A DNA stretch of 64,000 bases from Candidatus Amarobacillus elongatus (lineage in GTDB: Bacteria > Chloroflexota > Dehalococcoidia > Tepidiformales > Tepidiformaceae), in NCBI GenBank assembly GCA_016703545.1, contig JADJBX010000003.1, forward strand, positions 124,001-188,000. Direction: 5' to 3'. This document shows, piece by piece, positions 55,942-64,000 of this stretch (its first letter is position 1; each line of letters starts with the position of its first letter). The translations under genes were made by a program, and so were the position numbers. The notes under the pieces are model-generated. The model saw nothing but the letters and a program-made list of their open reading frames with translations. It was not told the DNA's origin and ran no database searches.

Positions 55942-57498
55942 CCCGCGTGTTCGTTCCAGCGGATGCTGCCGCGCTCTCGGTCGGCGCCGAGGACGTGGCC
56001 GAGGCCATCGCCCGCGAAGCCGCCGCCCGCGGCGTTGCCATCGACCTCGTGCGAACCGGCTCCCGCGGCATGTTCTGGCTCGAACCGCTGGTCGAAGTTG
56101 AGACGCCCGCGGGCCGCGTCGCCTACGGGCCGGTGTCGCCTGCCGAGGTCCCCGCGCTCGTCGACGGTGGTCTCTTCGAGGGGAAGCCGGGCCCGGGCTG
56201 CCTGGGGTTGACCGAGGCGATTCCTTACCTCGCGAACCAGGAGCGGCTGACCTTCGCCCGCTGCGGTGTGATCGACCCGTTTTCACTGGACGAATACCGC
56301 GCCCACGGCGGCTACCGGGGTCTCGATCGCGCCCTCGCGATGATGCCGGGGGAGGTGGTTGAGGAGGTCGTCGCCTCCGGGTTGCGCGGCCGCGGTGGCG
56401 CCGGATTCCCCACGGGCGTGAAGTGGCGGACCGTGCTCGCGCAGCCGGCGGGGCAGAAGTACATCGTTGCGAACGCCGACGAGGGCGACAGCGGCACCTT
56501 CGCCGACCGAATGCTGATGGAGGGCGACCCCTTCCTGCTCATCGAGGGCATGACCATCGCCGGCATCGCCGTCGGTGCGACGAAGGGGTACATCTACATC
56601 CGCTCCGAATACCCCCACGCATTCCGCGCGTTCACGCGGGCCATCCATATCGCACGCGGCGCCGGGCTCCTCGGGGAGGATGTGGGCGGCGGCGGTCGCG
56701 CCTTCGACATCGAGGCGCGGCTTGGGGCCGGCGCCTACATCTGCGGCGAGGAGACCTCGCTGCTCGAGAGCCTCGAAGGCAAGCGCGGCACCGTGCGATA
56801 CCGTCCGCCGCTCCCGGCCGTGGAGGGGCTGTTCGGCCAGCCCACGGTCGTGAACAACCTGCTCTCGTACGCGGCCGTCCCCACCATCCTCGCCGAAGGC
56901 GCGGCGTTCTACGCGAACTACGGCATGGGCCGATCCCGGGGCACGATGCCGCTCCAGCTCGCGGGCAACATCCGCCAGGGCGGCCTTGTCGAGAAGGCGT
57001 TCGGCATCACCCTCCGCGAGGCGATCGAGGGCTTCGGGGCGGCACCGCCAGCGGCCGCCCCATTCGCGCCGTGCAGGTCGGCGGGCCGCTCGGTTCGTAC
57101 CTGCCGGATGCGCTCCTGGACACCCCCATCGACTACGAGGCGCTGGCTGCCGTGAAGGGGATGCTCGGCCACGGCGGCATCGTCGTCTTCGACGACACCG
57201 TCGACATGGCCGAGCAGGCGCGGTTCGCGATGGAGTTCTGCGCCGCCGAGAGCTGCGGCAAGTGCACCCCCTGCCGCATCGGCAGCACACGTGGGGTCGA
57301 GGTGATCGACCGCATCCTGGCCCGCGAGGACATCGATATGAACCTGCAGGTCCTCGACGACCTGTGCGAGGTGCTGACGGATGCCTCGCTCTGCGCGCTC
57401 GGCGGCCTCACCCCGAACCCCGTGCAGAGCGCGCTCCGCCACTTCCCCGAGGACTTCGACCGCTCCCCGGCGGTCACCATCGCCGCCCACGCGACTGA
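55938..57498 (+). CDS. fdsB: NAD-dependent formate dehydrogenase beta subunit (NuoF-like), frameshifted
   Basis: Diaphorase subunit with FMN and NADH sites (GLRGRGGAGFPTGVKWRTV, NADEGDSGTFADR, GAYICGEETSLLESLEGKRG) and the N3 cluster motif ESCGKCTPCRIG. The frame breaks at GGGG (57036-57039); one extra G restores EAIEGFGGGTASGRPIRAVQVGGPLGSYLP. After that the frame runs without a stop into fdsA. One further base in the C run 57465-57468 would give a TGA at 57496-57498 directly before GAGGAGG and the fdsA ATG, the arrangement I favour. A true fdsB-fdsA fusion is the alternative. Confidence 0.88.
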
Positions 57499-57508
57499 GG
57501 AGGGCGCC

Positions 57509-60347
57509 ATGACGCTCATCAAGGAAATCGACTACGGAACGCCCGCCCGGGACGCCGAGCACCTCGTGACGCTCGAAATCGACGGCAGGCCCGTGACCGT
57601 ACCCGAAGGCACCTCGGTGATGCGCGCCGCCCAGGAGACCGGCACCACCGTGCCCCGCCTCTGCGCGACCGATAGCCTCGAACCGTTCGGCTCCTGCCGC
57701 CTCTGCCTGGTCGAGATCGAAGGGCGGAAGGGCACACCCGCTTCGTGCACGACGCCCGCCGAGGCCGGCATGAAGGTGACCACGCAATCCGGCAAACTCG
57801 CCAAACTGCGGCGCGGCGTGATGGAGCTGTACATCTCCGACCACCCGCTCGACTGCCTCACCTGCCCTGCCAACGGAGACTGCGAACTCCAGGACATGGC
57901 CGGCGCGGTCGGCCTGCGCGAGGTGCGGTACGGGCAGGAGGGCGCAAACCACCTCCACACCGCGAAGGACGAATCGAACCCCTACTTCACCTTCGACCCG
58001 GCGAAGTGCATCGTCTGCTCCCGTTGCGTCCGGGCCTGCGAAGAGACCCAGGGTACGTTCGCCCTCACGGTGAAGGGCCGCGGCTTCGCCTCGACGATCT
58101 CGCCCGGCGACATGCTCTTCCTCGACTCCGAATGCGTCTCCTGCGGCTCTTGTGTCCAGGCATGCCCCACGGCGACGCTCATGGAGAAGAGTGTCATCGA
58201 GGCGGGCCAGCCCGAGCACAGCGTCGTGACCACCTGCGCCTACTGCGGCGTGGGCTGCTCCTTCAAGGCGGAGATGAAGGGCGGCGAGGTCGTCCGGATG
58301 ATGCCCTTCAAGGACGGCCAGGCGAACCATGGCCACTCCTGCGTGAAGGGTCGCTTCGCCTGGGGCTACACCACGCACCAGGACCGCATCCTCGACCCCA
58401 TGATCCGCAAGAGCATCCGCGACCCCTGGCAAAAGGTGTCGTGGGACGAAGCCATCGCCTATGCCGCCTCCGAATTCAAGCGGATCCAGGCCGAATACGG
58501 CCGCGACTCGATCGGCGGCATCACCTCGTCACGCTGCACGAACGAAGAGACCTACCTGGTGCAGAAGCTGGTGCGCGCGGCGTTCGGCAACAACAACGTC
58601 GACACCTGCGCGCGCGTGTGCCATTCGCCCACGGGCTACGGGCTGAAGAACACCTTCGGCACCTCGGCCGGCACCCAGGACTTCGATTCGGTCGAGGATT
58701 CGGACGTCATCGTCGTCATCGGGGCGAACCCCACGGACGCCCACCCCGTGTTCGGCAGCCGGATGAAGCAGCGCATTCGCGAAGGTGCACGCCTGATCGT
58801 GATCGATCCGCGCCGCATCGACCTCGTGCGCACGCCGCACGTCGCCGCCGACTACCACCTCGCCCTCCGGCCCGGCACGAATGTCGCGTTCGTCAACGCG
58901 ATGGCGCACGTCATCGTCACCGAGGGGCTGGTGAACGAGCCGTTCGTGGCCGAGCGGTGCGAACCCGACGCGTTCAACCGCTGGCGCGACTTCATCGCGG
59001 ACCCACGTCACGCCCCGGAGGAGGTCGAGGCGACCACGGGGGTGCCCGCCGCCGACATCCGCGGCGCCGCGCGCCTCTACGCCACGGGTGGCAACGCCGC
59101 TATCTACTACGGCCTCGGCGTCACGGAGCATAGCCAGGGCTCGACCATGGTCATGGGCATGGCGAACCTAGCAATGGCGACCGGCAACATCGGGCACCGC
59201 GGGGTGGGGGTGAACCCGCTGCGCGGCCAGAACAACGTCCAGGGCTCGTGCGATATGGGCTCGTTCCCCACGAGTTCTCCGGCTACCGCCACGTCTCCGA
59301 TGACGGCGTGCGCGCCGTCTTCGAGGAGGCGTGGGCCGTCGGCCTGAAAGGCGAGCCGGGGCTGCGCATTCCGAACATGCTCGACGCCGCCGTCGACGGC
59401 ACCTTCAAGGGGCTGTACATCCAGGGCGAGGACATCGCCCAGTCCGACCCAACACCAGGCACGTCGCCGCCGGGCTGGCGGCGATGGAGTGCGTCGTCGT
59501 CCAGGATCTCTTCCTGAACGAGACGGCGAAGTACGCCCACGTGTTCCTGCCCGGGTCGACCTTCCTGGAGAAGGATGGGACCTTCACCAACGCGGAACGG
59601 CGCATCAGCCGCGTGCGCAAGGCGGTTCCCCCGAAGGCCGGGTTCGCGGACTGGGAGATCACGATGGCGCTGTCGAACGCCCTCGGCTACCCCATGACCT
59701 ACACCCACCCCGCCGAGATCATGACCGAGGTCGCGCGCCTCACGCCCACCTTCGCCGGCGTCACCTACGAAAAGCTGGACCGCCTGGGGAGCGTCCAGTG
59801 GCCATGCAACGATCGCGCTCCCGAAGGCACGCCGATCATGCATGCCGACGGCTTCGTCCGCGGCAAGGGCCAGTTCATGATCACCGAGTACATCGCCACC
59901 GATGAGAAGACGACCGACCGCTTCCCGCTGCTGCTCACCACGGGCCGCATCCTTTCGCAGTACAACGTGGGAGCGCAGACCCGGCGCACCGCCAATGTCG
60001 CCTGGCATGCCGAGGACGTGCTCGAAATCCACCCCTGGGACGCCGAGAACCGCGGCATCGGCGACGGCGACCTGGTCGCGCTCGCCAGCCGCGAGGGCGA
60101 AACCACCCTCCACGCGCGCATCTCGGAGCGCATGCAACCGGGCGTCGTCTACACGACCTTCCACCACCCCGGCACGGGTGCGAACGTGGTGACCACCGAG
60201 TTCGCCGACTGGGCCACGGACTGCCCCGAGTACAAGGTCACGGCGGTCCAGGTGCGGAAGACGTTCAAGCGCGCGGAGTGGCAGGAGACGCATGACGCGC
60301 TGCGCCTCGAAACGACGCGCCTCGCGATAGGAGCACCCGGCCAATGA
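57509..60347 (+). CDS. fdsA: NAD-dependent formate dehydrogenase alpha (molybdenum) subunit, frameshifted twice
   Basis: About 946 residues after repair. Order of domains: 2Fe-2S (GSCRLCLVEIEG), His-Cys 4Fe-4S (HPLDCLTCPANGDCELQD), two 4Fe-4S (CIVCSRCVRACEE, CVSCGSCVQACPT), the Moco-proximal cluster (CAYCGVGCSFKAEMKGG) and the bis-MGD catalytic domain with CARVCHSPTGYGL, so the active site has Cys, not selenocysteine, followed by His. Frame losses occur at C runs 59266-59269 and 59448-59450; one C added to each restores SFPHEFSGYRHV and QSDPNTRHVAAGLAAMECVVVQD. It oxidises formate to CO2. Confidence 0.92.
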
Positions 60348-60589
60348 CCGACGAGATCATGGTGCATAAGGCGAATCAGATCGCGCTGTTCTTCGCCACC
60401 TACCCGCACGAAGAAGGGCTGCCGGGGGTGGTGAACCACCTCAAGATGTTCTGGGAGCCGCGCATGCGGCGCCAGATCGTCGCGTATGTCGAGGCCGGGG
60501 GCGCCGGCCTGCATCCGCTCGCCGAGGAGGCCGTCCGCCTCCTCACCGACCGGCCCGAGAGCGCGGTCAGCGGCGAAGGCCGCCACTGA
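60344..60589 (+). CDS. fdsD: NAD-dependent formate dehydrogenase delta subunit
   Basis: 81 residues, ATGA overlap with fdsA. The pattern MVHKANQIALFFATYPHEEGLPGVVNHLKMFWEPRMRRQIVAYV is FdsD, a small chaperone-like subunit needed for active soluble formate dehydrogenase. It closes the fds operon. Confidence 0.93.
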   Translation: MTDEIMVHKANQIALFFATYPHEEGLPGVVNHLKMFWEPRMRRQIVAYVEAGGAGLHPLAEEAVRLLTDRPESAVSGEGRH

Positions 60590-60605
60590 CCGCGCGCGTC
60601 GTTCG

Positions 60606-62735
60606 TTAGCCCAGGAGCCCGGCGCCGCGCGCCCACTGGTACTTCGCTCCGAGCACCTGCACCGGGATCTCGGTCGAGTACGCGTACGCCGGGATGCCGT
60701 GCTGGTACAGGTACTCCGACGCCTGCTCGACCTCGACGTCGCCGGCGAGCGAGGCCACGATCGGCTTGCTGATCCCCTTCGCCTTCATCTCCTCGACGAT
60801 TTCCACCACGAGGTTCGCGAACACCATCGGCGGCGTGATGATCGTGTGCCAGTAGCCGAGGATGATCGAGTGGATGCGGTCGTCCTCGAGGGCGAGCTGG
60901 ATCGTCGCCTTGTAGGTCGAAGGCGGCTCGCCGCCGGTGATGTCCACCGGATTGCCGGCCGCCCCGAACGGCGGGATGAACTTGCGGAAGGCCGCGTCCA
61001 GGTCGTCCGGCATCTTCATCAGCGACAGGCCGTTGTCCACGCAGGAGTCCGAAAGCAGCACCCCCGAACCACCCGCGCCGGTGATGATGATGACGTTTTC
61101 GCCCTTCGGGGTCGGCAGCGCGGGTACACCCCGCGCGAACTCCAGCAGGTCGCGCAGCGTCTTCGCGCGGATGACGCCGGCGTGGTGGAGGATGTCGTCG
61201 TATACCTTGTCGTTGCCCGCGAGGGCGCCCGTGTGCGACGACGCGGCGCGCGCACCCGCCGCCGTGCGGCCCGCCTTCAGCGCGATGATCGGCTTCTTCT
61301 TCGAAACCCGGCTCGCCACCTCGGCGAAGGCACGGCCGTCCTTCAGGTCTTCGAAATGCTGGGCGATGACCTGGGTGTTGTCGTCCTGCTCGAAGAACGC
61401 GAGGAGGTCGTCCTCGTCGATGTCCGACTTGTTCCCGAGCCCGACGATGGCGGAAACGCCCATGCCGGCCGAACGGCTGAAGCCCACGATGGCCATGCCG
61501 ATGCCGCCGGACTGCGACGAGAGCGCGGCCTGGCCCTTCACGGTGTAGGCGGTACAGAAGGTCGCGCAGAGATTCTTGTGTGTGTAGTAGAAGCCGTAGA
61601 TGTTCGGCCCCATCAGGCGCACGCCGTACTGCTTGCCGATCTCCTGCAGTTCGCGCTGGCCCTCGACGTTGCCGGTTTCAGCGAACCCGGAGGGGATCAG
61701 CACGGCGCCGGGAATGTTCTTTTCGCCGCATTCCTTCAACGCCGCGGGGACGAACGCCGCGGGAATGGCGAACACGGCCACATCGATGACGCCTTCGACG
61801 TCCTTCACCGAACGGTACGCCTTGATCCCCTCGATGCTCTCGGCCTTCGGGTGGATGGGGTAGATGGCTCCTTCGTACCCGCCGTTGATGAGGTTCTTCA
61901 TCACCGAGTTGCCGATCTTGCCCTCCTCCGCGGAGGCGCCGATCACGGCGACGGCGTCGGGCTTCATGATTCGGTTCATCGCGCGGACGATTTCGTCGTG
62001 CGGCGGGCGATTCGGCACGTGCCGGGCCTCGAAGTTCACCGCGATGCGGACGTCCACCGCCAGCGCGCCGTGCTCGGAGGCAATGACCGGGTTCAGGTCC
62101 AGCTCCTCGATTTCCGGGTGGTCCGCCACGATCCGGCCGACGGTCTCGATGATGCCGGCGAGGGCCGCGCGGTCCACGGGGGCACTGCCCCGGACGCCGT
62201 TCAGGAGCTGTCCGGCCTTGATGCTGTCGAGCATGCCGAGCGCTTCTTCGTTCGAGACGGGCGCGAGCCGGAAGGTGACGTCCTTCAGCACTTCCACCAG
62301 CACGCCGCCGATGCCGAACGCCACCAGCTTCCCGAAGCTCGCGTCCGTAACGGCGCCGACGATGACTTCGCGGCCCGCCGGCGCCATCTGCTGCACCTGG
62401 ACGCCCGTGATGCGCGCGTTCGCGTCGTAGCGCTTCGCGTTGGCGACGATGGTGTCGAAGCCCGCGCGCACGGCGGCCTCATCGGCCACGCCCGCGAGCA
62501 CGCCGCCCGCGTCGGTCTTGTGGCTGATGTCCGGCGAGACGATCTTGAGCACGACCGGGTATCCGAATTCGGCGGCGATGGCTGCCGCTTCGTCGGCGGT
62601 GGTGGCCGTCGCGTCCTTCGGCATGGGGATGCCATATCGCTCGCAGAGCGCGCGCGCTTCCTCGGGAGTCAGCAGGCTGCGGCCCTCCGCCTTCGCCGCG
62701 TCAAAGATCGTGGTCGTGCTGTCGGTCGAAGTCAC
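60606..62735 (-). CDS. ADP-forming acyl-CoA synthetase (fused ATP-grasp and CoA-binding domains)
   Basis: 709 residues from a GTG at 62735 with AAGGAG. The ATP-grasp (beta) part is N-terminal (GYPVVLKIVSPDISHKTDAGGV, VDVRIAVNFEARHVPN) and the CoA-binding/ligase (alpha) part follows (AVIGASAEEGKIGNSVMKNL, LSSQSGGIGMAIVG, the phospho-His motif ASSHTGALAG). It makes an acyl-CoA with ATP giving ADP, or the reverse for ATP synthesis. Acetate is one possible substrate; others cannot be excluded. Converges with fdsD. Confidence 0.9.
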   Translation of the reverse strand: MTSTDSTTTIFDAAKAEGRSLLTPEEARALCERYGIPMPKDATATTADEAAAIAAEFGYPVVLKIVSPDISHKTDAGGVLAGVADEAAVRAGFDTIVANAKRYDANARITGVQVQQMAPAGREVIVGAVTDASFGKLVAFGIGGVLVEVLKDVTFRLAPVSNEEALGMLDSIKAGQLLNGVRGSAPVDRAALAGIIETVGRIVADHPEIEELDLNPVIASEHGALAVDVRIAVNFEARHVPNRPPHDEIVRAMNRIMKPDAVAVIGASAEEGKIGNSVMKNLINGGYEGAIYPIHPKAESIEGIKAYRSVKDVEGVIDVAVFAIPAAFVPAALKECGEKNIPGAVLIPSGFAETGNVEGQRELQEIGKQYGVRLMGPNIYGFYYTHKNLCATFCTAYTVKGQAALSSQSGGIGMAIVGFSRSAGMGVSAIVGLGNKSDIDEDDLLAFFEQDDNTQVIAQHFEDLKDGRAFAEVASRVSKKKPIIALKAGRTAAGARAASSHTGALAGNDKVYDDILHHAGVIRAKTLRDLLEFARGVPALPTPKGENVIIITGAGGSGVLLSDSCVDNGLSLMKMPDDLDAAFRKFIPPFGAAGNPVDITGGEPPSTYKATIQLALEDDRIHSIILGYWHTIITPPMVFANLVVEIVEEMKAKGISKPIVASLAGDVEVEQASEYLYQHGIPAYAYSTEIPVQVLGAKYQWARGAGLLG

Positions 62736-62875
62736 TGTGGTGAGGCTCCTTCTACGTGGCGCGCTCGCATGCGAGGGCGGGTCCGGGTGGGGGGATAGCA
62801 CGCGCCCGTACAGAGCGGGCAGGGCCCAACCCTTCTACTGCCCGCTCATGCTGCCTGTCAATTTGGGCGGGCGGT

Positions 62876-63451
62876 CTACCGCCAGGGCTCGCCGAACCGT
62901 TCGCGCGAGATCAGCCCGGCAACCGGGACACGGCGGTTGCGGCCGTACTTCCGGTCCGGCCAGCCCATGGGCACGATCGCCTGCACGCCCATCGTCTCGG
63001 GGAGGCCGAGCAGCGGCCGTAGCTCGGCTTCCCGGCGCTTCCAGCGCGTGGTCAGCACCGTCCCAAGCCCGAGCGCGTGCGCCGCGAGCAGGAGGTTCTG
63101 GACCGCCGGGTACACGGATGCCCCGAGCGCGGCCTCGGCGCCCGCGTCCCGCCCAAACACGTACTCCGCGCACACCGCGACCAGCACCGGGACCTCGGAC
63201 CACGGGTCGTGGTCGGGTGCGTTGGGGCCGTACATCTGCTGGCCAAGCTCATCGAAGATCGCCCCGAGGCTGCCCTTCGTGCTCGCGTCGCGGATGACGA
63301 TGAACCGCCATGGCTGGATGTTGCGCGCGCTCGGGGCGCGCGTGGCGGCCGCGAGGACGCGTTCGATCGTGGCATCGTCCACGGGGTCCTTCGTGAAGCG
63401 GCGGACGGCCCGCTGCGTGGCCATGAGCTGTTCGAGGTCGGCGAATTCCAT
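62876..63451 (-). CDS. Nitroreductase family protein
   Basis: 191 residues from the ATG at 63451 with GGAG upstream. It has TQRAVRRFTKDPVDDA, APSARNIQPWRFIVIRD, LGTVLTTRWKRREAELRPLLG and the C-terminal ISRERFGEPWR. FMN-dependent. It shares the motif layout of the nitroreductase at 53.8-54.4 kb but is clearly a different paralogue. Confidence 0.9.
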   Translation of the reverse strand: MEFADLEQLMATQRAVRRFTKDPVDDATIERVLAAATRAPSARNIQPWRFIVIRDASTKGSLGAIFDELGQQMYGPNAPDHDPWSEVPVLVAVCAEYVFGRDAGAEAALGASVYPAVQNLLLAAHALGLGTVLTTRWKRREAELRPLLGLPETMGVQAIVPMGWPDRKYGRNRRVPVAGLISRERFGEPWR

Positions 63452-63580
63452 GGGGGTGGCTCCGGGTGGTGTGGGGCGAACCGTACGGGCACGCCGCGGG
63501 CGGCGCAACGCGGCGAACACGTGGCCCCCGCAACGCGCTAGAATGCCCGGCGTTGCCCCGGCCGGGGCCGGAGGAGCGCG

Positions 63581-64000
63581 ATGGACTGGCGAGACAACAG
63601 CGAACAGGCGGCATTTCGCGCCGAGGTACGGGCGCTCATCGAAGCGCGGCTGCCCCAGCGCTACCGCGAGATGGCCGAGCAGGGCGGCCCCGGCGAACGC
63701 CAGTGGGAGTTCGATCGCAAGTCACCGGACGCCGCTGCGCGCGAGGCCGCGGTCGCGTGGCACGCCGCCCTCGCCGAGCGCGGCTGGGTCGCGCCGCACT
63801 GGCCGAAGGAGTACGGCGGCGGCGGCCTCACGCCCATGGAACAGTTCGTCCTCAACCAGGAGTTCGCCCGGGCGGCGGTCCCGCCGGTGGGTGGCTCCGG
63901 CGTGGGCCTCCTCGGCCCGACGCTCATCATCCACGGCACGCCCGAGCAGAAGGCGAAGTACCTGCCCCGATCCTCGCCGGCGAGGCGACCTGGGCACAGG
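63581..64000 (+). CDS. Acyl-CoA dehydrogenase, N-terminal part (truncated and frameshifted)
   Basis: Starts at an ATG with GGAGGAG. The N-terminal helical domain (MDWRDNSEQAAFRAEVRALIEARLPQ, ERGWVAPHWPKEYGGGGLTPMEQFV) resembles the FadE17/26-type acyl-CoA dehydrogenases. At the end, CCCC (63965-63968) lacks one base: with it the frame reads YLPPILAGEATWAQ as expected, without it the reading turns to noise. The gene runs off the window. Confidence 0.85.
   Translation, partial: MDWRDNSEQAAFRAEVRALIEARLPQRYREMAEQGGPGERQWEFDRKSPDAAAREAAVAWHAALAERGWVAPHWPKEYGGGGLTPMEQFVLNQEFARAAVPPVGGSGVGLLGPTLIIHGTPEQKAKYLPRSSPARRPGHR

Noticed and set aside
58610..58640. Selenocysteine at the formate dehydrogenase active site
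   Set aside because: The codon in RVCHSPT is an ordinary Cys codon and no UGA is present there.

Overview
This 64 kb window reads as a chromosome segment of a GC-rich bacterium with tightly packed genes, many GTG and some TTG starts, and strong GGAGG-type ribosome binding sites. The gene set includes three family III CoA-transferases, a crotonyl-CoA carboxylase/reductase-like reductase, an NAD-dependent Fds-type formate dehydrogenase, a ferredoxin:thioredoxin reductase catalytic subunit and a complex I operon. Together these fit a member of the Chloroflexota, perhaps near Dehalococcoidia/Tepidiforma. That placement is inference; no rRNA marker is present. I see no phage, IS element, CRISPR array or origin.

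Layout. 1-5.5 kb: a membrane-anchored matrixin-like protease (cut by the window edge), an NnrS-like membrane protein, two CoA-transferases and a DUF3237 protein. 5.6-7.3 kb: tRNA-Ala(CGC), a 56-residue zinc-knuckle protein, and rpsP-khpA-rimM. 7.4-13.3 kb: an oligopeptide/nickel-type ABC import locus with two permeases and two nearly identical lipoprotein binding proteins, one carrying an in-frame amber codon; the two binding-protein genes share the same promoter and downstream inverted repeat. 13.5-34 kb: mixed metabolism (ferredoxin:thioredoxin reductase, MFS carriers, enoyl-CoA hydratase, amidase relic, SDRs, tandem PPK2 kinases, MOSC protein, argG, birA, MaoC-like hydratase, acyl-CoA dehydrogenase, CCR-like reductase, VOC epimerase-like protein). 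34.1-34.67 kb is a gene-free region with a cluster of predicted RNA hairpins. 34.67-43.84 kb: nuoA-C-D-H-J-K-(65-aa ORF)-L-M-N, without nuoB or nuoI. 43.8-48.2 kb: ybeY, dnaX, ybaB, recR, recO and a zinc-ribbon protein. 48.2-52.6 kb (minus): rsmI-metG-tatD-prenyl synthase. 52.7-54.4 kb: mdh and a nitroreductase. 54.5-60.6 kb: fdhD-fdsG-fdsB-fdsA-fdsD. 60.6-64 kb: a fused ADP-forming acyl-CoA synthetase, a second nitroreductase and a truncated acyl-CoA dehydrogenase.

How the genes work together. Formate oxidation (FdsGBAD, with FdhD for sulfur transfer to the cofactor) would give NADH. Acyl-CoA turnover (CoA-transferases, dehydrogenases, hydratases, CCR, ADP-forming synthetase) would feed quinone and NAD pools, and the Nuo proton-pumping module would take electrons from a partner not encoded here.

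The most striking global feature is that many genes break reading frame exactly at short G or C runs, where one extra base would restore a full conserved protein (ybeY, tatD, fdsB, fdsA twice, the last acyl-CoA dehydrogenase, and probably a Yip1-like gene). This looks more like homopolymer under-calling in the consensus than biological decay. The amidase and nuoL also lack internal protein segments, which a single base cannot explain.
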